DNA from: Lepidurus packardi
Lineage: Eukaryota > Arthropoda > Branchiopoda > Notostraca > Triopsidae
DNA: 64,000 nt
Assembly (NCBI GenBank): GCA_023053545.1
Contig: JAKZAN010000004.1
Location: 7,316,001-7,380,000, forward strand
Direction: 5' to 3'
The position numbers were made by a program, and so were the translations under genes. Below the pieces are notes generated by a model that did not search any database, was not told the origin of the DNA, and saw nothing but the letters and a program-made list of their open reading frames with translations. Position 1 is the stretch's first letter; the number at the start of each line of letters is the position of its first letter. Below, piece by piece: positions 36,970 through 47,962 of the stretch.

Positions 36970-39900
36970 GTTAGATAATGCATTTTCTTCTAAAATATCT
37001 TTAATTTTTGTTTTTTAAATATGTGTTACTAGGCTAAATATTAGTTTGCTGTGTCTGCTATGTTTTTAAACAGAATTTTAAAGAATTCTGATTGTTTATA
37101 GCATAACAACACGAGTTCACGGTTGCAATGTCCACCAGAAAATGTATCGACTTTTTAAGTTGGTCGCTCACAATAAAATTACCCGTACTGATTACAGCAT
37201 TGAAACACCCACCAATCCAATAATTACTAGAAAATTAATCACTTTCAGAGGTTATCTATAATTTCTGATATTTATAGACGCCAACTTTACCTAAACCTAA
37301 TACAAAGGTAACCATTTATCCAGCAAACAAGAGCACAGTCGATCCTGTTCGCGTATTACAAATTAATTCAACAATAATTTCTGGACTTTGTCTCGCACTT
37401 CGAAAAATGACTGTATTGACTTGGCAGCACCAAAGAAAAATATCGTCTATTAATTTCTTTAACTTCCAAGCGAATTTTGACAACACGCCAAAAAAACTGT
37501 TACTCACTTTCAGTCACAAAGAAATGGATTCTGACACTATTAGGTCAGTGGAAACTAGTTAAGTCTTATTGTTCGTATTTGACATCTTTCACACAGGAGT
37601 GTGATTCCCGTTAGGCTGTAAAGGAAGTCCGAGTCCGCCATAATATAATGTACCGAACATTATTTTACCAATGCGCAATACCAACTCGCCGTGAACACCG
37701 TCTCGAACTCCCAAACTCTAACCACCACACAACTTACCGAGAGACGGTAGGAAACCCTCGAGGAGAAAGTTACAATATGAAAAGGGCAAGAGTAAAAGGA
37801 GAGTTTGCTACAATAATATAGATACTTCTTTCTTCGTAAGATACATTTCAGGCATGATTTAATGTTTTGGTACGATTCACGATCCAAAAATAGCAACGGA
37901 ATTCAATACATATAGCAGACGTAAGCATTTCCTCAAGAAACGTTCTTAAATTAAGATTTCTATCATATATACAGTTCTACAGTTTAAAAAGAGCTCAGCT
38001 GGGTACTTTGTATTAAATTTGCTTTATAGCATTTTTCTTAACTAGTACTATAGAGTTCAAATCGACTAGGATACCTGTGATCCGACATCACTTTGAGCAG
38101 TTTTTCGTATTATTGAAAGAGGTCTATTGTTCAACCCTTCCAAAGCTATTGTACTACTTCCACAGAACTCCCACAAGTCAAGTGCTTTTGTGAATTTCGA
38201 GGGGTTTGAAGCCCAAATTTCAACCACATGATTTGACATATCAACTCTTAGACAAATCATACAAATCGTTTTCGTTACTCCTTCCAATAGTATTATTATT
38301 AGCGCAATAAATTCTTATAACACCTCCACGAAAATGGACATAATTATCATGTTGCTTTCAATGTAAATTTTTCCATTGTCCCTGGTTACAGTTGCTTTAT
38401 ATTGCTTTGGTGTGCTCGAGAAATATACTTTAAATTAAGATTGCAATCACGTATCTGTATTCCCCCTAAAAGTAGTTCAGCTAACGAACAGAGAATCGAT
38501 AACGTATATCTTGTGTCGCACTTGCTTTATCTTATATTTTTTTGGAACTAGCATAAGTCCTTAACCTGGACATCTGGGTTCCGACATCGGTTTGAGTAAT
38601 TGTCTTGTGTTATTGGAAGGGCATGGACTTGGCATTTGGATGATTGTTTACACTACGAACATGGAATTTAGATGATCTTCCTACATATAAGTAAGTAGAA
38701 CGCCAGGACTGAAGATCAAAACGATGTCAGGGTCCGGCGTCCTTATGTCCTCGTCCTCGTGTCGTCCTTGTACCCAACAGATATATTGCATAGATTTTTG
38801 CCCGTAGTGCTAGCGATTATTGTCGTCCTAGTGGCGGGGTTTGGCGTCCTTCTATCGTTCTTGTGACGTAATTTTAAAACGACATAAGCACTTTTTAATA
38901 TCTGTGACGCATAAACTAATGAGCAGACTTTTTGAACTCCAAATGTTATACGTCCCTTAAAAGATTACGGACCGGTCATCCTTGTCTCGGGGTATAGCGT
39001 CCATCTGTCTACTTCCTTAAATTGCAATGAATTTCCTTGGTAAATTTTGAGTGAATTTTGATAAACACAAAAAAACCTGCTGGTCACTTCAGACATAAAC
39101 ATAAATTAGAGTCTGAAAATATTAAAGCACTGGAAACTTTTTAAGCCTGAATGCCTGGTTTTGATGATTTTCACACAGGAGCGCGATTTCCTGCAAGGTT
39201 GTAATGAAATACAGAATACGCAATAACAGAATAAGATACTTGTCTTCTCGGAGGATATATTGCAGGGTGAATTTTTGTTTTAGTACGATTTACGACCCAA
39301 AAACTAGGAATCGAATTCTATACATAATCCGACGTAAGCATTTCCTCGAGAAAAGACTTAAATTAAGATTTCTATCATATAGTTGTTATTTTCTATTGTT
39401 AAAAAACATCAGCTGGGGAGCTTTTGTATCAAACTTGTTTTCTTGCATTTTTTTAGTACGAAATAAAAGAAAAAAGACACCTCTTCTCCGAGGATATATT
39501 TCAGAATAGATTTGTAATTTGGTACGATTCCTGGTCCAAAAAAAAGCAACAGAATTCAATGCATCACCAGGCGAAAATCATTTCGTTTCTATAAATATTT
39601 TTGCGAATATTCGTTTGCTGGGTAACCAGTTTTAAGATAGAATATTAAAAAATTTTACAAGATTGTTGATAGCATAACAACACGAAATCACGGTTAGAAT
39701 GTCCTTCATCTGTAATCTATTGACTTTTCACGTTGGTCGCCCACAGTAAAAGTATCTGTACTAATAACAGCATCAAAACACTCACCACTTCAATAATTAC
39801 TAGAAAATGAATCACTTTCAGAGGTTATCTATAATGATCTGATCACTATAGACACCAAGTTAACCTACACCTAATAAAACGGCAACCATTTCTCCAGCAT

Positions 39901-40848
39901 GCATTAACAGCACAGTAGCTTCTCCTCGAATATCAGAAGTTAATTCAACCATAATTTTTATGACAATTGCAACTTCAACCTAATTGTTGCTTCTGGACTT
40001 CGTTTCGCACTTTGATAAATTGACTGGATGGACCCGGCAGCCCCAAATAACAATATCGTCTAATAATGCATTGTTTTTTATTCTTGGACGAATTTTGACA
40101 ACACGCCAAACAACCTGCTCAGGTCCCTTCAGTCACACACACGCACACACATATTTTCTGACTATATTAGGGTAGTGAGAACTTTTAAGTCTTAATGCCT
40201 GTATTTGATGTCTTTCACACAAGAGTGCAATTCCCCGTAAGGCTGTAAAGAAAGACAGAGTACGCAACAACAGAATAAAGATACTTCTCTCGTAAGATGC
40301 ATTTTAGACTGGATTTGTGTTTTGGTACGATCCACGATACAAAAATAGCAACGGAATTCAATAGATAATTAGACCTAAGCATTTCGGCAAGAAAATTTCT
40401 TAAATTAAGATTTCTTTAAAAATATCTGTTCTATTCTACAGTTTAAAACAGTTCAGCTGGGGAGCCTTTTATCAAGCTTACTTTTTCGTATTTTTTTTTT
40501 TGAGCTAGCACTCTGGTGTTATAAAATCGACTGGGATACCTGGGATTCGACATCACTTTGAACACTTTCGCATATTACTGAAAAAGTTTCATTGTCCAAC
40601 CCTACTTTTCAGAATACGAAGTGTTCCTTCCTTTGCTGAGGATAGTTTTCAAAGAAACGTGTTTTTGCTTTGTTTTATATTTAATCCATATGAATTTCCT
40701 CAGCTACTGTGTTTTTGTGGAAGAAAAGGGTTTAAAGCCCCACGTTTTGCCATTCCTTGCTTCAGACTGTTCCTTCTGTTGGGCTTGACAAGTTTGTGTT
40801 CAGGTCAACCTAAAGTACATGAACCACAAAGGGGAAGATTGTCCAGCA
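36970..40848. other. Spacer B with repeated relic units
   Basis: About 37090-39300 duplicates spacer A (28380-30605). A further, more diverged repeat of the same unit follows: the stretch near 39660-40010 matches 37090-37420, and 40190-40600 matches 37560-38100. Decayed copy-6-type stalk sequence occurs at about 37208-37385 and again at 39795-39990. No intact gene is present. The spacer therefore looks like a stack of dead family members, each older than the last. Confidence 0.7.
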
Positions 40849-43200
40849 ATGATGCGAAGCAATAGTAAAACATGCTGTAAAAGACAAAAGGACGCACTAA
40901 AAGGTAAGCCACGGCACACGAATATGGCTATTTTGTAAAAAAAATAACGAATTAACTTTTAGGAATAATGTTTCTTCTTTGTTTGTTAATACCGGATTAT
41001 ACCACTGCGAAATGCTTCTGTAAACTAAATTATACAACTCGTCAAGCTAGGGACCAGGAAATTGAAAGCAACGCAAAAGAATACATTCACGCATTCACAG
41101 CCAATCGAACCGATACCATAGGATTGCGAAATTCCTTTAACCTTACTTTCGAGATAACTAATTACGCAGCAAAGAAGAATCAGAGTCTTGCGGACTTTGT
41201 ATTGGCGGGAGGCCTTTATGACATGTCTTGGATTGTTTTCCCATCAGGTTACAGAACGTGTTTTTAGCATAAATATACGTGACTTAACAACTATGTGGAT
41301 TCGCAGGTACCTACTTTATATTCATAGACAGCAGAGTTTTGCCTGATTATGTGCGCAATGTCTACCCTAGTATTGTAAAGGATAACCTACGAGACAGGTC
41401 CAAAATATTTAACTACCCTCTGGGTGCCTACAGACCGCCGATGACCATGATAAATTATAATTATACTAGTCTTGGCTTTGAAAATGGTACCTCGTCTCTT
41501 TGTTATTGTAACACAAACACAGGTAAAATTAAATTAAATAAATAAATCAAAGGCTAAAACTTAGTAGTAAATGCAGCAACTAACGTCAATTTGAAAATGT
41601 TCGTGGTACAGGTTTCTCCTTTACCATACAATTTCGGGTAAATGCTCCGTTTGAACTTAAACGGGACTTGACTTACACCTGGTCCTTAAATTCGACGCTA
41701 TACATGACAGATCTAGAATTAGCGGTACAAATTCCGAGGAAAAGGTCCGGTATCTAAAACTTGTTTCTCCACAGGTTGATGATTACGCTAGTAATGCATT
41801 TGGTGAAGCTTTCGTACACTCAAATTTCGGAAACATTACAACAACCAATATTACGATGCAACTTTACTTCAAGGGTCAATATGATCTTTTTTGGAGTAGT
41901 GACACTTCTGAAGTTAACAACAAACTACGCAACATGACTACATTACACCTAAGATTTCTTAAAACTAACTTAACCTTGACTAACCCGCCTCATGCAATAG
42001 GGTGTAAGTTATGGAACTTGCTACAATCATTACGAAAAATAATAACGATTCTTCTTTTCTTAGGTTATTTTCGGGTCGATTATTCAGACAAAGAATGTAC
42101 AAAACCCACAATTTCGCCTACAACTTCTACAACTACTACAATAACGACAAGTACGCTAACCGTCGCAACTGACGCAGAGTCTTCCGTAACAACTGACGAA
42201 GAAACTTCCGTAACAACTGACGCAGAAACTTCCGTAACAACTGTAGCGGAAACTTCCGTATCAACTGAAATGAGCTCAAATCCGTCAACCTCAAACGGGG
42301 CATCCGCTACCTTAAACAATACTGTGGACGCTGGTACTTCAAATCCTCTCAGCAACAATTCCAGCTACTTAACAACAACAATCAACAGCAACATCAAGGG
42401 AAACACTACACCCACTACAATAACAAAACAATCTAATGTCTCTTCGACAACGAATGTTCCAAGATACAATAACATCTTGACCTCCACGTATACTCAATTG
42501 TCCACGAGTTACACGACAGGTAATCAATAAGTAGGATGGAAATACATGACAGTTCTCACCCAAAATTTAATTTTTCATTGAAATATGAAGGCAGTTCGCT
42601 GGTATCAAATCAAAATTTGGTCAACAGCACAGACACTGTCTCATCAGTTACGGGTAATACCAGCAATACTATTACAATAGATTTGCCTCTTGTGACAACT
42701 TCAAACGAAACACTTTCAACTAAAGCTAGTTCGACTACTCTATCCACCAACCTTAGTGCGACCAGTTTACCACAAACACCCGTAAATGCATTCCAAAGTC
42801 TTTTAAATTCAGCCACCGCAGATTCGACAACAAAACTGTTGACGGGGACAACGTTCGACAAAGATCCGCTCTTCCTAGCCCAGGTGCCGGTAATTAGTAA
42901 GGTGTACAATGGTGAGCGTAGGTTTTATTTAAGCTCCTTGTGCGGAAGAATTAAATAATTTTTGTAACTAACAGATCGGATTCTGCTAAAACGTGTTCAA
43001 GGGACCGTAGAATATGTAAGCGATCAGGGGTATTTCTACACAATCGCAATTCCGGCTGCTCTTGGTAAGTATCAAATCTCTTGTTCCCAAAAAATTATAC
43101 AATTTGATACTTTTGTCCAGGGTTACTTATTATTACAGGGCTTTGTCTCATATTCTGCCAGACAGACTGGGTTGCCTTTCTTGCGCCGAAACAGACTTAA
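40849..43200 (+). CDS. Array copy 5: intact mucin-like type I membrane glycoprotein, unrecognised family
   Basis: Exons 40849-40903, 40963-41247, 41307-41522, 41612-41724, 41775-42003, 42064-42519, 42591-42911, 42975-43064, 43121-43200 (614 residues). Signal segment FLLCLLIPDYTTA, then CFCKLNYTTRQARD. Exon 2 ends GGLYDMSWIVFPS. Exon 3 carries YPLGAYRPP and ends LCYCNTNTG. Exon 4 ends YMTDLELA. Exon 5 has FGEAFVHSNF, LYFKGQYD and LTLTNPP. The stalk is split over two exons, the first with four octapeptide repeats, the second ending in the conserved juxtamembrane block FDKDPLFLAQVPVISKVYNG. The membrane helix is split over the last two exons (YTIAIPAALG and LLIITGLCLIFC) and is followed by QTDWVAFLAPKQT. 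No defect seen. It is the likely donor of the sequence now found in copy 2. Confidence 0.9.
42170..42270 (+). repeat. 24-bp coding minisatellite in the stalk exon of copy 5
   Basis: Four in-frame 24-bp units encode octapeptides of the type DAETSVTT with point variants (DAESSVTT, DEETSVTT, VAETSVST). The same array is found in copy 2 and only one unit in copy 4. Confidence 0.85.
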
Positions 43201-44762
43201 GTCAGGTAATGAATTATACATGAGATTATTCCTTCTAATTACGTTTTACTTTGGCTTTATACATATTAGTGTTTTTAGCCTAAATAATCGTGTGCTACTT
43301 CGCTTAATTTTTAAGAAGAATATTGAAGAACTTTACAAGGTTACCAATAGCATAGCAACACGAGTTCACGGTTGCAATGTCCTTCACCGGAAACTTTATT
43401 GACTTTTCTTGTTGATCGCCCACAAGAAAAGTACCCGCACTGGATATATTCACAAAGGATATCGAAATGGCTAGAACACACGTCCCTTCACCCCTTCACG
43501 AAGCTTTACACGCTAGGCTTGACCTCCTCCAGTTTTATGGTCTTCGACAGCTGGCACAATTCCCGAAGCACTACAAAAGAACCTTCAACAATAGCATTGA
43601 ATTTTTGTGACGTTTTAAATGAACTTTTAGAACATAAAAGCAACACAATACAATACAATACAGTACCGTTGATAACGCTATATGACTTACAAACACGGAT
43701 CTATATGAGATCGCTTGCGATTTACAGGAAAACCATTTTTGCTCGAATTTACTCTAAACTTTTGCGCAAAAGCTTACTCTTCAGACCTGTTCGATACCCT
43801 TCCCAAGCTCCGTAATTTTAAGACGTTCGGAGAAGGAAGTTTTTGTTCAGGGCCGCAAAGTTCTTCTTTTTTAACACATGAATGTTTCTTCAACAGCGCG
43901 ACATCATTAAAAACTGTTAATAGATACATATTTATATAATAATAATGTAATTACAGAAGAAAAGGAAGATCTCTTTTAACCTCTTCTAATTCATTTGGCC
44001 AAGGCGAACTTAATGCTTATTGCCGTGATTTTACTCCTTTTAAAATGTATGAAGATGTACATAATGGAAGACAATAACACAGTAGGTGGATAGCTTGAGA
44101 AGTAAAAAAACAATAGAAACGTCATACAACAGAATGTGTGTGCTAGAATTGGGTTAGAGTGTCTAATTTCCGTTCAATATTTCATACGCTGACCTCGAAA
44201 GTTAATTTTACGGCTACGAAATCTGCCTTTTTTTAATAGTGTTCGGAACTCAGTCTTGAAAGAGATATATGTGACGGGACAACATTTAGCACCAAGAATA
44301 AACCGATAAACTTGTCTTCACAACTGTAATGCACATAAAGAATTATTCTATGTCTGTTCTATTATTATACTCCTAAAGTCCCCTACAACGAAATTGTGGC
44401 ATATAAAAGTGAATTTTTATGGTAAAATTCGTTTAAGGCAGTGTTATAGGCTCACATTAAAGATTAATATTCTTCTGAAGGGTCCTAAGGGCGGTTCACA
44501 TAAATTACCGCTGTATTGACTTCCGAAAAGTGTCAAGCCAATCCCAGGTTTTCCTTCCCTTAAATGGGGTCGCGAGGGTATACTTTTTATAGATAATCAT
44601 TTGAAGGGGTCTTTAGAACTTGTAACATTTGCTTTGCATAATCAATAGAGTTAACAAGTTAGGTCTTGTTACTAACACGTGTTGATGAAAAGGGCTAAAA
44701 CCAGGTGAAACGCCTTGCCTCTCTTCATTGCAACTCTTGTGGTCCTAACCATCTGAAGTAAA
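43201..44762. other. Spacer between copies 5 and 6
   Basis: The first 230 bp are the 3' flank shared with copy 2 (27892-28128). At about 43435 the similarity ends and unique, AT-rich DNA follows. A 147-codon open frame (43372-43815) crosses that boundary, has no recognisable domain and starts inside duplicated flank, so I do not call it a gene. The copy 6 promoter should lie at the right end. Confidence 0.6.
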
Positions 44763-47156
44763 ATGTGGCAACAGGAGACGAAAAGTTCTAATCATTTTTA
44801 CAATTGGAAGGGGAAAGGTAGTTAAACGACATCTGAAAGACAAAAGGTAAAAATGGTAAAGCTACTCTAATAATTCTACTGATGTTTAGGACTATTCCTT
44901 CTCACTTTTCTGCTGGTACCTGACTTGACCTCCGCCGAATGTATATGCAATCTAACTTACACCAGTCGGCAGACAAGGAATGTACAAGTCGAAAATTACG
45001 CGAAAGAACATATTCACAACATTACAGCCAACAGAACCCAGTACCTACTGACGAAAACGGCCAAATTGTTCAACCTTACTGCCCAACTTGAAAATTATAC
45101 TAAGAATTACCCAACCCTAGGGGACTACGTATTAGTGGGAGGCTTAACAACCATAAGTTGGACAAACATTTCTTCGAATTACGGACTCATGAATAAAAGC
45201 CTACAATCAACTTTTTACAAAACTTCTTCAACTTTAGTAAACACAACCCTAAATTCTACTCTTTCCTGTTGTTGTGGCTTTACTAATTTAAGCCTATCTG
45301 ATTACTTATCGAATTGCTATTTTGACTACCTCGAACGAACGCTACGAGAAACGGGTGCAAATTTCAGTTACCCCTTGGGAGTCTACAATTCATGGGGACG
45401 ACGGAATTACACTTACAGAAGTATTAACGCTATGACGTATTCTCCGAATTGCATTTGTTCAGTTCAAACAGGTGAGTAAACTATCCTGCACACTTAGCTG
45501 GACGATTTAGTAATGTGATATATAGGATTCTCCTACGAGTTACGCGTTGAAATTAATACTACCACGAATTTACCTTTGCAGTATTATAATAAATTTACGG
45601 TAGACGGTAGGCTAATGATGAGAGATCTGGAGTTATCGGTACGCGAAATGAAGCTATACGAAACGTAACAACTATTGAGAGTTTGTGCTTCATATCTTAA
45701 TAGGTTGACAACGCAATTAGCGAGAAACTCGGCCAATCCTATATCCAATCAGATTTCGAACGTTGGCATGAGAATCTCCAAAAGAGCGTCTTTTTCATCA
45801 CATTGTACTTCAAGGGGCAGTATACCGATTCATTGACTTATGCCAGATCAGTCAATAGCAGTATAATTCAACTGAACTTCTTGCCACTCCGCTTTTCAAG
45901 AGTGAACGTGACACTGATTGCTCCGCCAATTATAACCAATTGTAAGCCATTCCTTCCAGAAAAGCTTGACAAGTTATTTTGCTATATTTCATTCCGTTAG
46001 GTTCATTGTACATTAATAATGTACCCAGCCCGTGTTTTCCAGCCATTCCTCTACCACCTAAAACTGGCAACTTCTCATTCACCAACATTTCGGGAACAAA
46101 TATTACGATCGAAGAAACTGCACCAATCATACCTGAAACTTTAAACATACTCTCTGGAAGTTTAGACTTTAGAGATGAAATAATTGTCAACGTAACGGAT
46201 CCAATTGCTGAGAACACTTCCCTTCCTTCTCTCGAAACACCCAACCCTCCAGTAATTACTAGAAAATTAATTATACTCAGAAGGTACCTAAAACATTATG
46301 GTCATTATAGACTCCAACTTCAATTAATACAACGGTAACTATTACTCCAACAATCGACAGCACAGAAGTTCCTCCTCGAGTACTGGAACTTTATTCAACA
46401 ATAATTTCAAATACGAATGGAACCTCATCCTCGCAAACTATTACTGCAAACTACTCCACGTCTAACCAACCTGTACCCAACGATCAAACTATTATGATCG
46501 CTATTCCAGATTTAAACCCAGTAACCCAAACTGTCCCTACCCTGCCTACACAAACTATGTCGAGCAGTTCAACCGCAACGTCACCAGCAGCTAATTCTAC
46601 CGTAGCAATACAAAAAAATCTGAACAATTCAACACTCTCAACAAATGTCCATACTCTACCCACCCAGACCAATCCAACTACATCCCAAAATTTCCAAAGT
46701 ACCTCTACAACTGCTTCTCAAGCTAGCGCCAAAGTACCAGCTTCTACCACCCCATTTGACGACGATCCGTTTTTCAAGCGCGAGGTTCCTATACTGAAAA
46801 GAATTTACAACGGTAAGTTACGCGGTTTTCTTTACCCGACTGTTAATCTCGCGATAAATTGCTATTTTAACCATCATCAGACCCAAAACTTGTGAAATAT
46901 ATGGGAGGAACTGCAACTTCTTTGGCGCAGGAGTCTTATTTATACACTATAGCAATTCCAGCTGCTATTGGTAAATACAATCTCTCTCTTTTTCTAAATA
47001 AAAATAAAAGCGATGTAGAGTAATTAACCAATAATGATGATGTTCCTTCATGCAGGTATTATCGCAGTTAGCATTCTTTTGCTTGCACTCTGCCAAGTTG
47101 ATTGGATAGGATTATTGGCGCCAAGCAAGAATCAGGACAAAGCGGCTATTCTATAA
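44763..47156 (+). CDS. Array copy 6: intact member with exons 2 and 3 fused
   Basis: Exons 44763-44817, 44890-45471, 45526-45638, 45704-45941, 46001-46251, 46311-46812, 46881-46970, 47056-47156 (643 residues). The second exon is 582 nt and covers what are two exons in every other copy: the CICNLTYTSRQTRN start and the SYPLGVY...CICSVQTG end are in one open frame. Exon 4-type ends MRDLELS; exon 5-type has LGQSYIQSDF and LYFKGQY. The stalk begins with a Pro-rich segment (CFPAIPLPPKTG) and ends in FDDDPFFKREVPILKRIYNG. Membrane helix YTIAIPAAIG plus IIAVSILLLALC, then QVDWIGLLAPSKNQDKAAIL. All phases agree. AATAAA at about 47277 is a possible polyadenylation signal. Confidence 0.88.
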
Positions 47157-47962
47157 TCTATAATATTCGCGTGTTCTTTTATATTGCTATTTGCTGTGCC
47201 ATTCCACTGAGACACAGGTCGCACGTAAAGTTACGCTCCCAGTTTTTTATGCTGGCAAGTTATTTAGATAATAGCCAATAAACTCGTGATTTGTACACGT
47301 TCTGTCTTAATGCAAATCACTGCGGTTTCAATTGTTTTCTTGGTTAAGTGATTAATTGAGCCCACGATTGATTTACCTTACAATATGAAAGATTTAATAC
47401 AAAACATGACTTCACGTTAAATTTTTAAAATAAAATTAACTAAGCTTTTAAGTTCCTAAATGTTATTCACAAAATTAATAAAAGCAAATTAGAAAATAAA
47501 GTAGGGGTTAGGGCACCATATGAGGCACTAAGACACCTATGTGTGCTACTTTATGAAGCAGCATATGTATACATGTTGGTTTTGTTAAACAAATTCCCAT
47601 AAATCATCCCCATATTGACTAAAATGTTAAGCAGCACGAAATGCTGGAGTACCAAATTGGCAGGTTGGAATACTGGAAAGGGGTCTTGTTTTCTCTGATT
47701 TTTTCTTCACATATTAATCAATATGTTATACTGTTGTTAACAAATTAATGACCCATAGTTTGCAAGGTGCAAGGGAACAAAAGGGCACTTGTGTATATTT
47801 GCTCAGTTCGTTTGGCGTTTTCCTTGCAAATAGTCATAATTATATAAGTGTAATTTAATTAATTTCTGTCTTTCAAGCTGAACAGTACTTACTGTATTTC
47901 AAGGTGCATTCTACTACTGTACTTTACTTCAAGCTGTACTGTACTTCAAGCTGCGTTTAGCA
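47157..47962. other. Spacer between copies 6 and 7
   Basis: No gene is seen. The left part is copy 6 3' UTR. The right part, from about 47530, is duplicated upstream of copy 8 (50250-50771) and contains the promoter-like block listed separately. Confidence 0.65.
47800..47962 (+). promoter_or_regulatory. Candidate promoter and 5' UTR of copy 7
   Basis: TCAGTTCGTTTGGCGTTTTC at about 47803 fits the arthropod initiator TCAGT and is kept upstream of copy 8 at 50625 (TCAGTTCGTCCGGCG). Between it and the ATG lie four copies of TTCAAG(C/G)TG (47872, 47898, 47928, 47945). Their conservation between the two genes suggests function in transcription or in the leader. The start site is inferred, not shown. 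Confidence 0.45.

Noticed and set aside
43372-43815. A 147-codon open frame after copy 5
   Set aside because: It begins in duplicated 3' flank of an array gene, runs into unrelated DNA at about 43435 and matches nothing I recognise.
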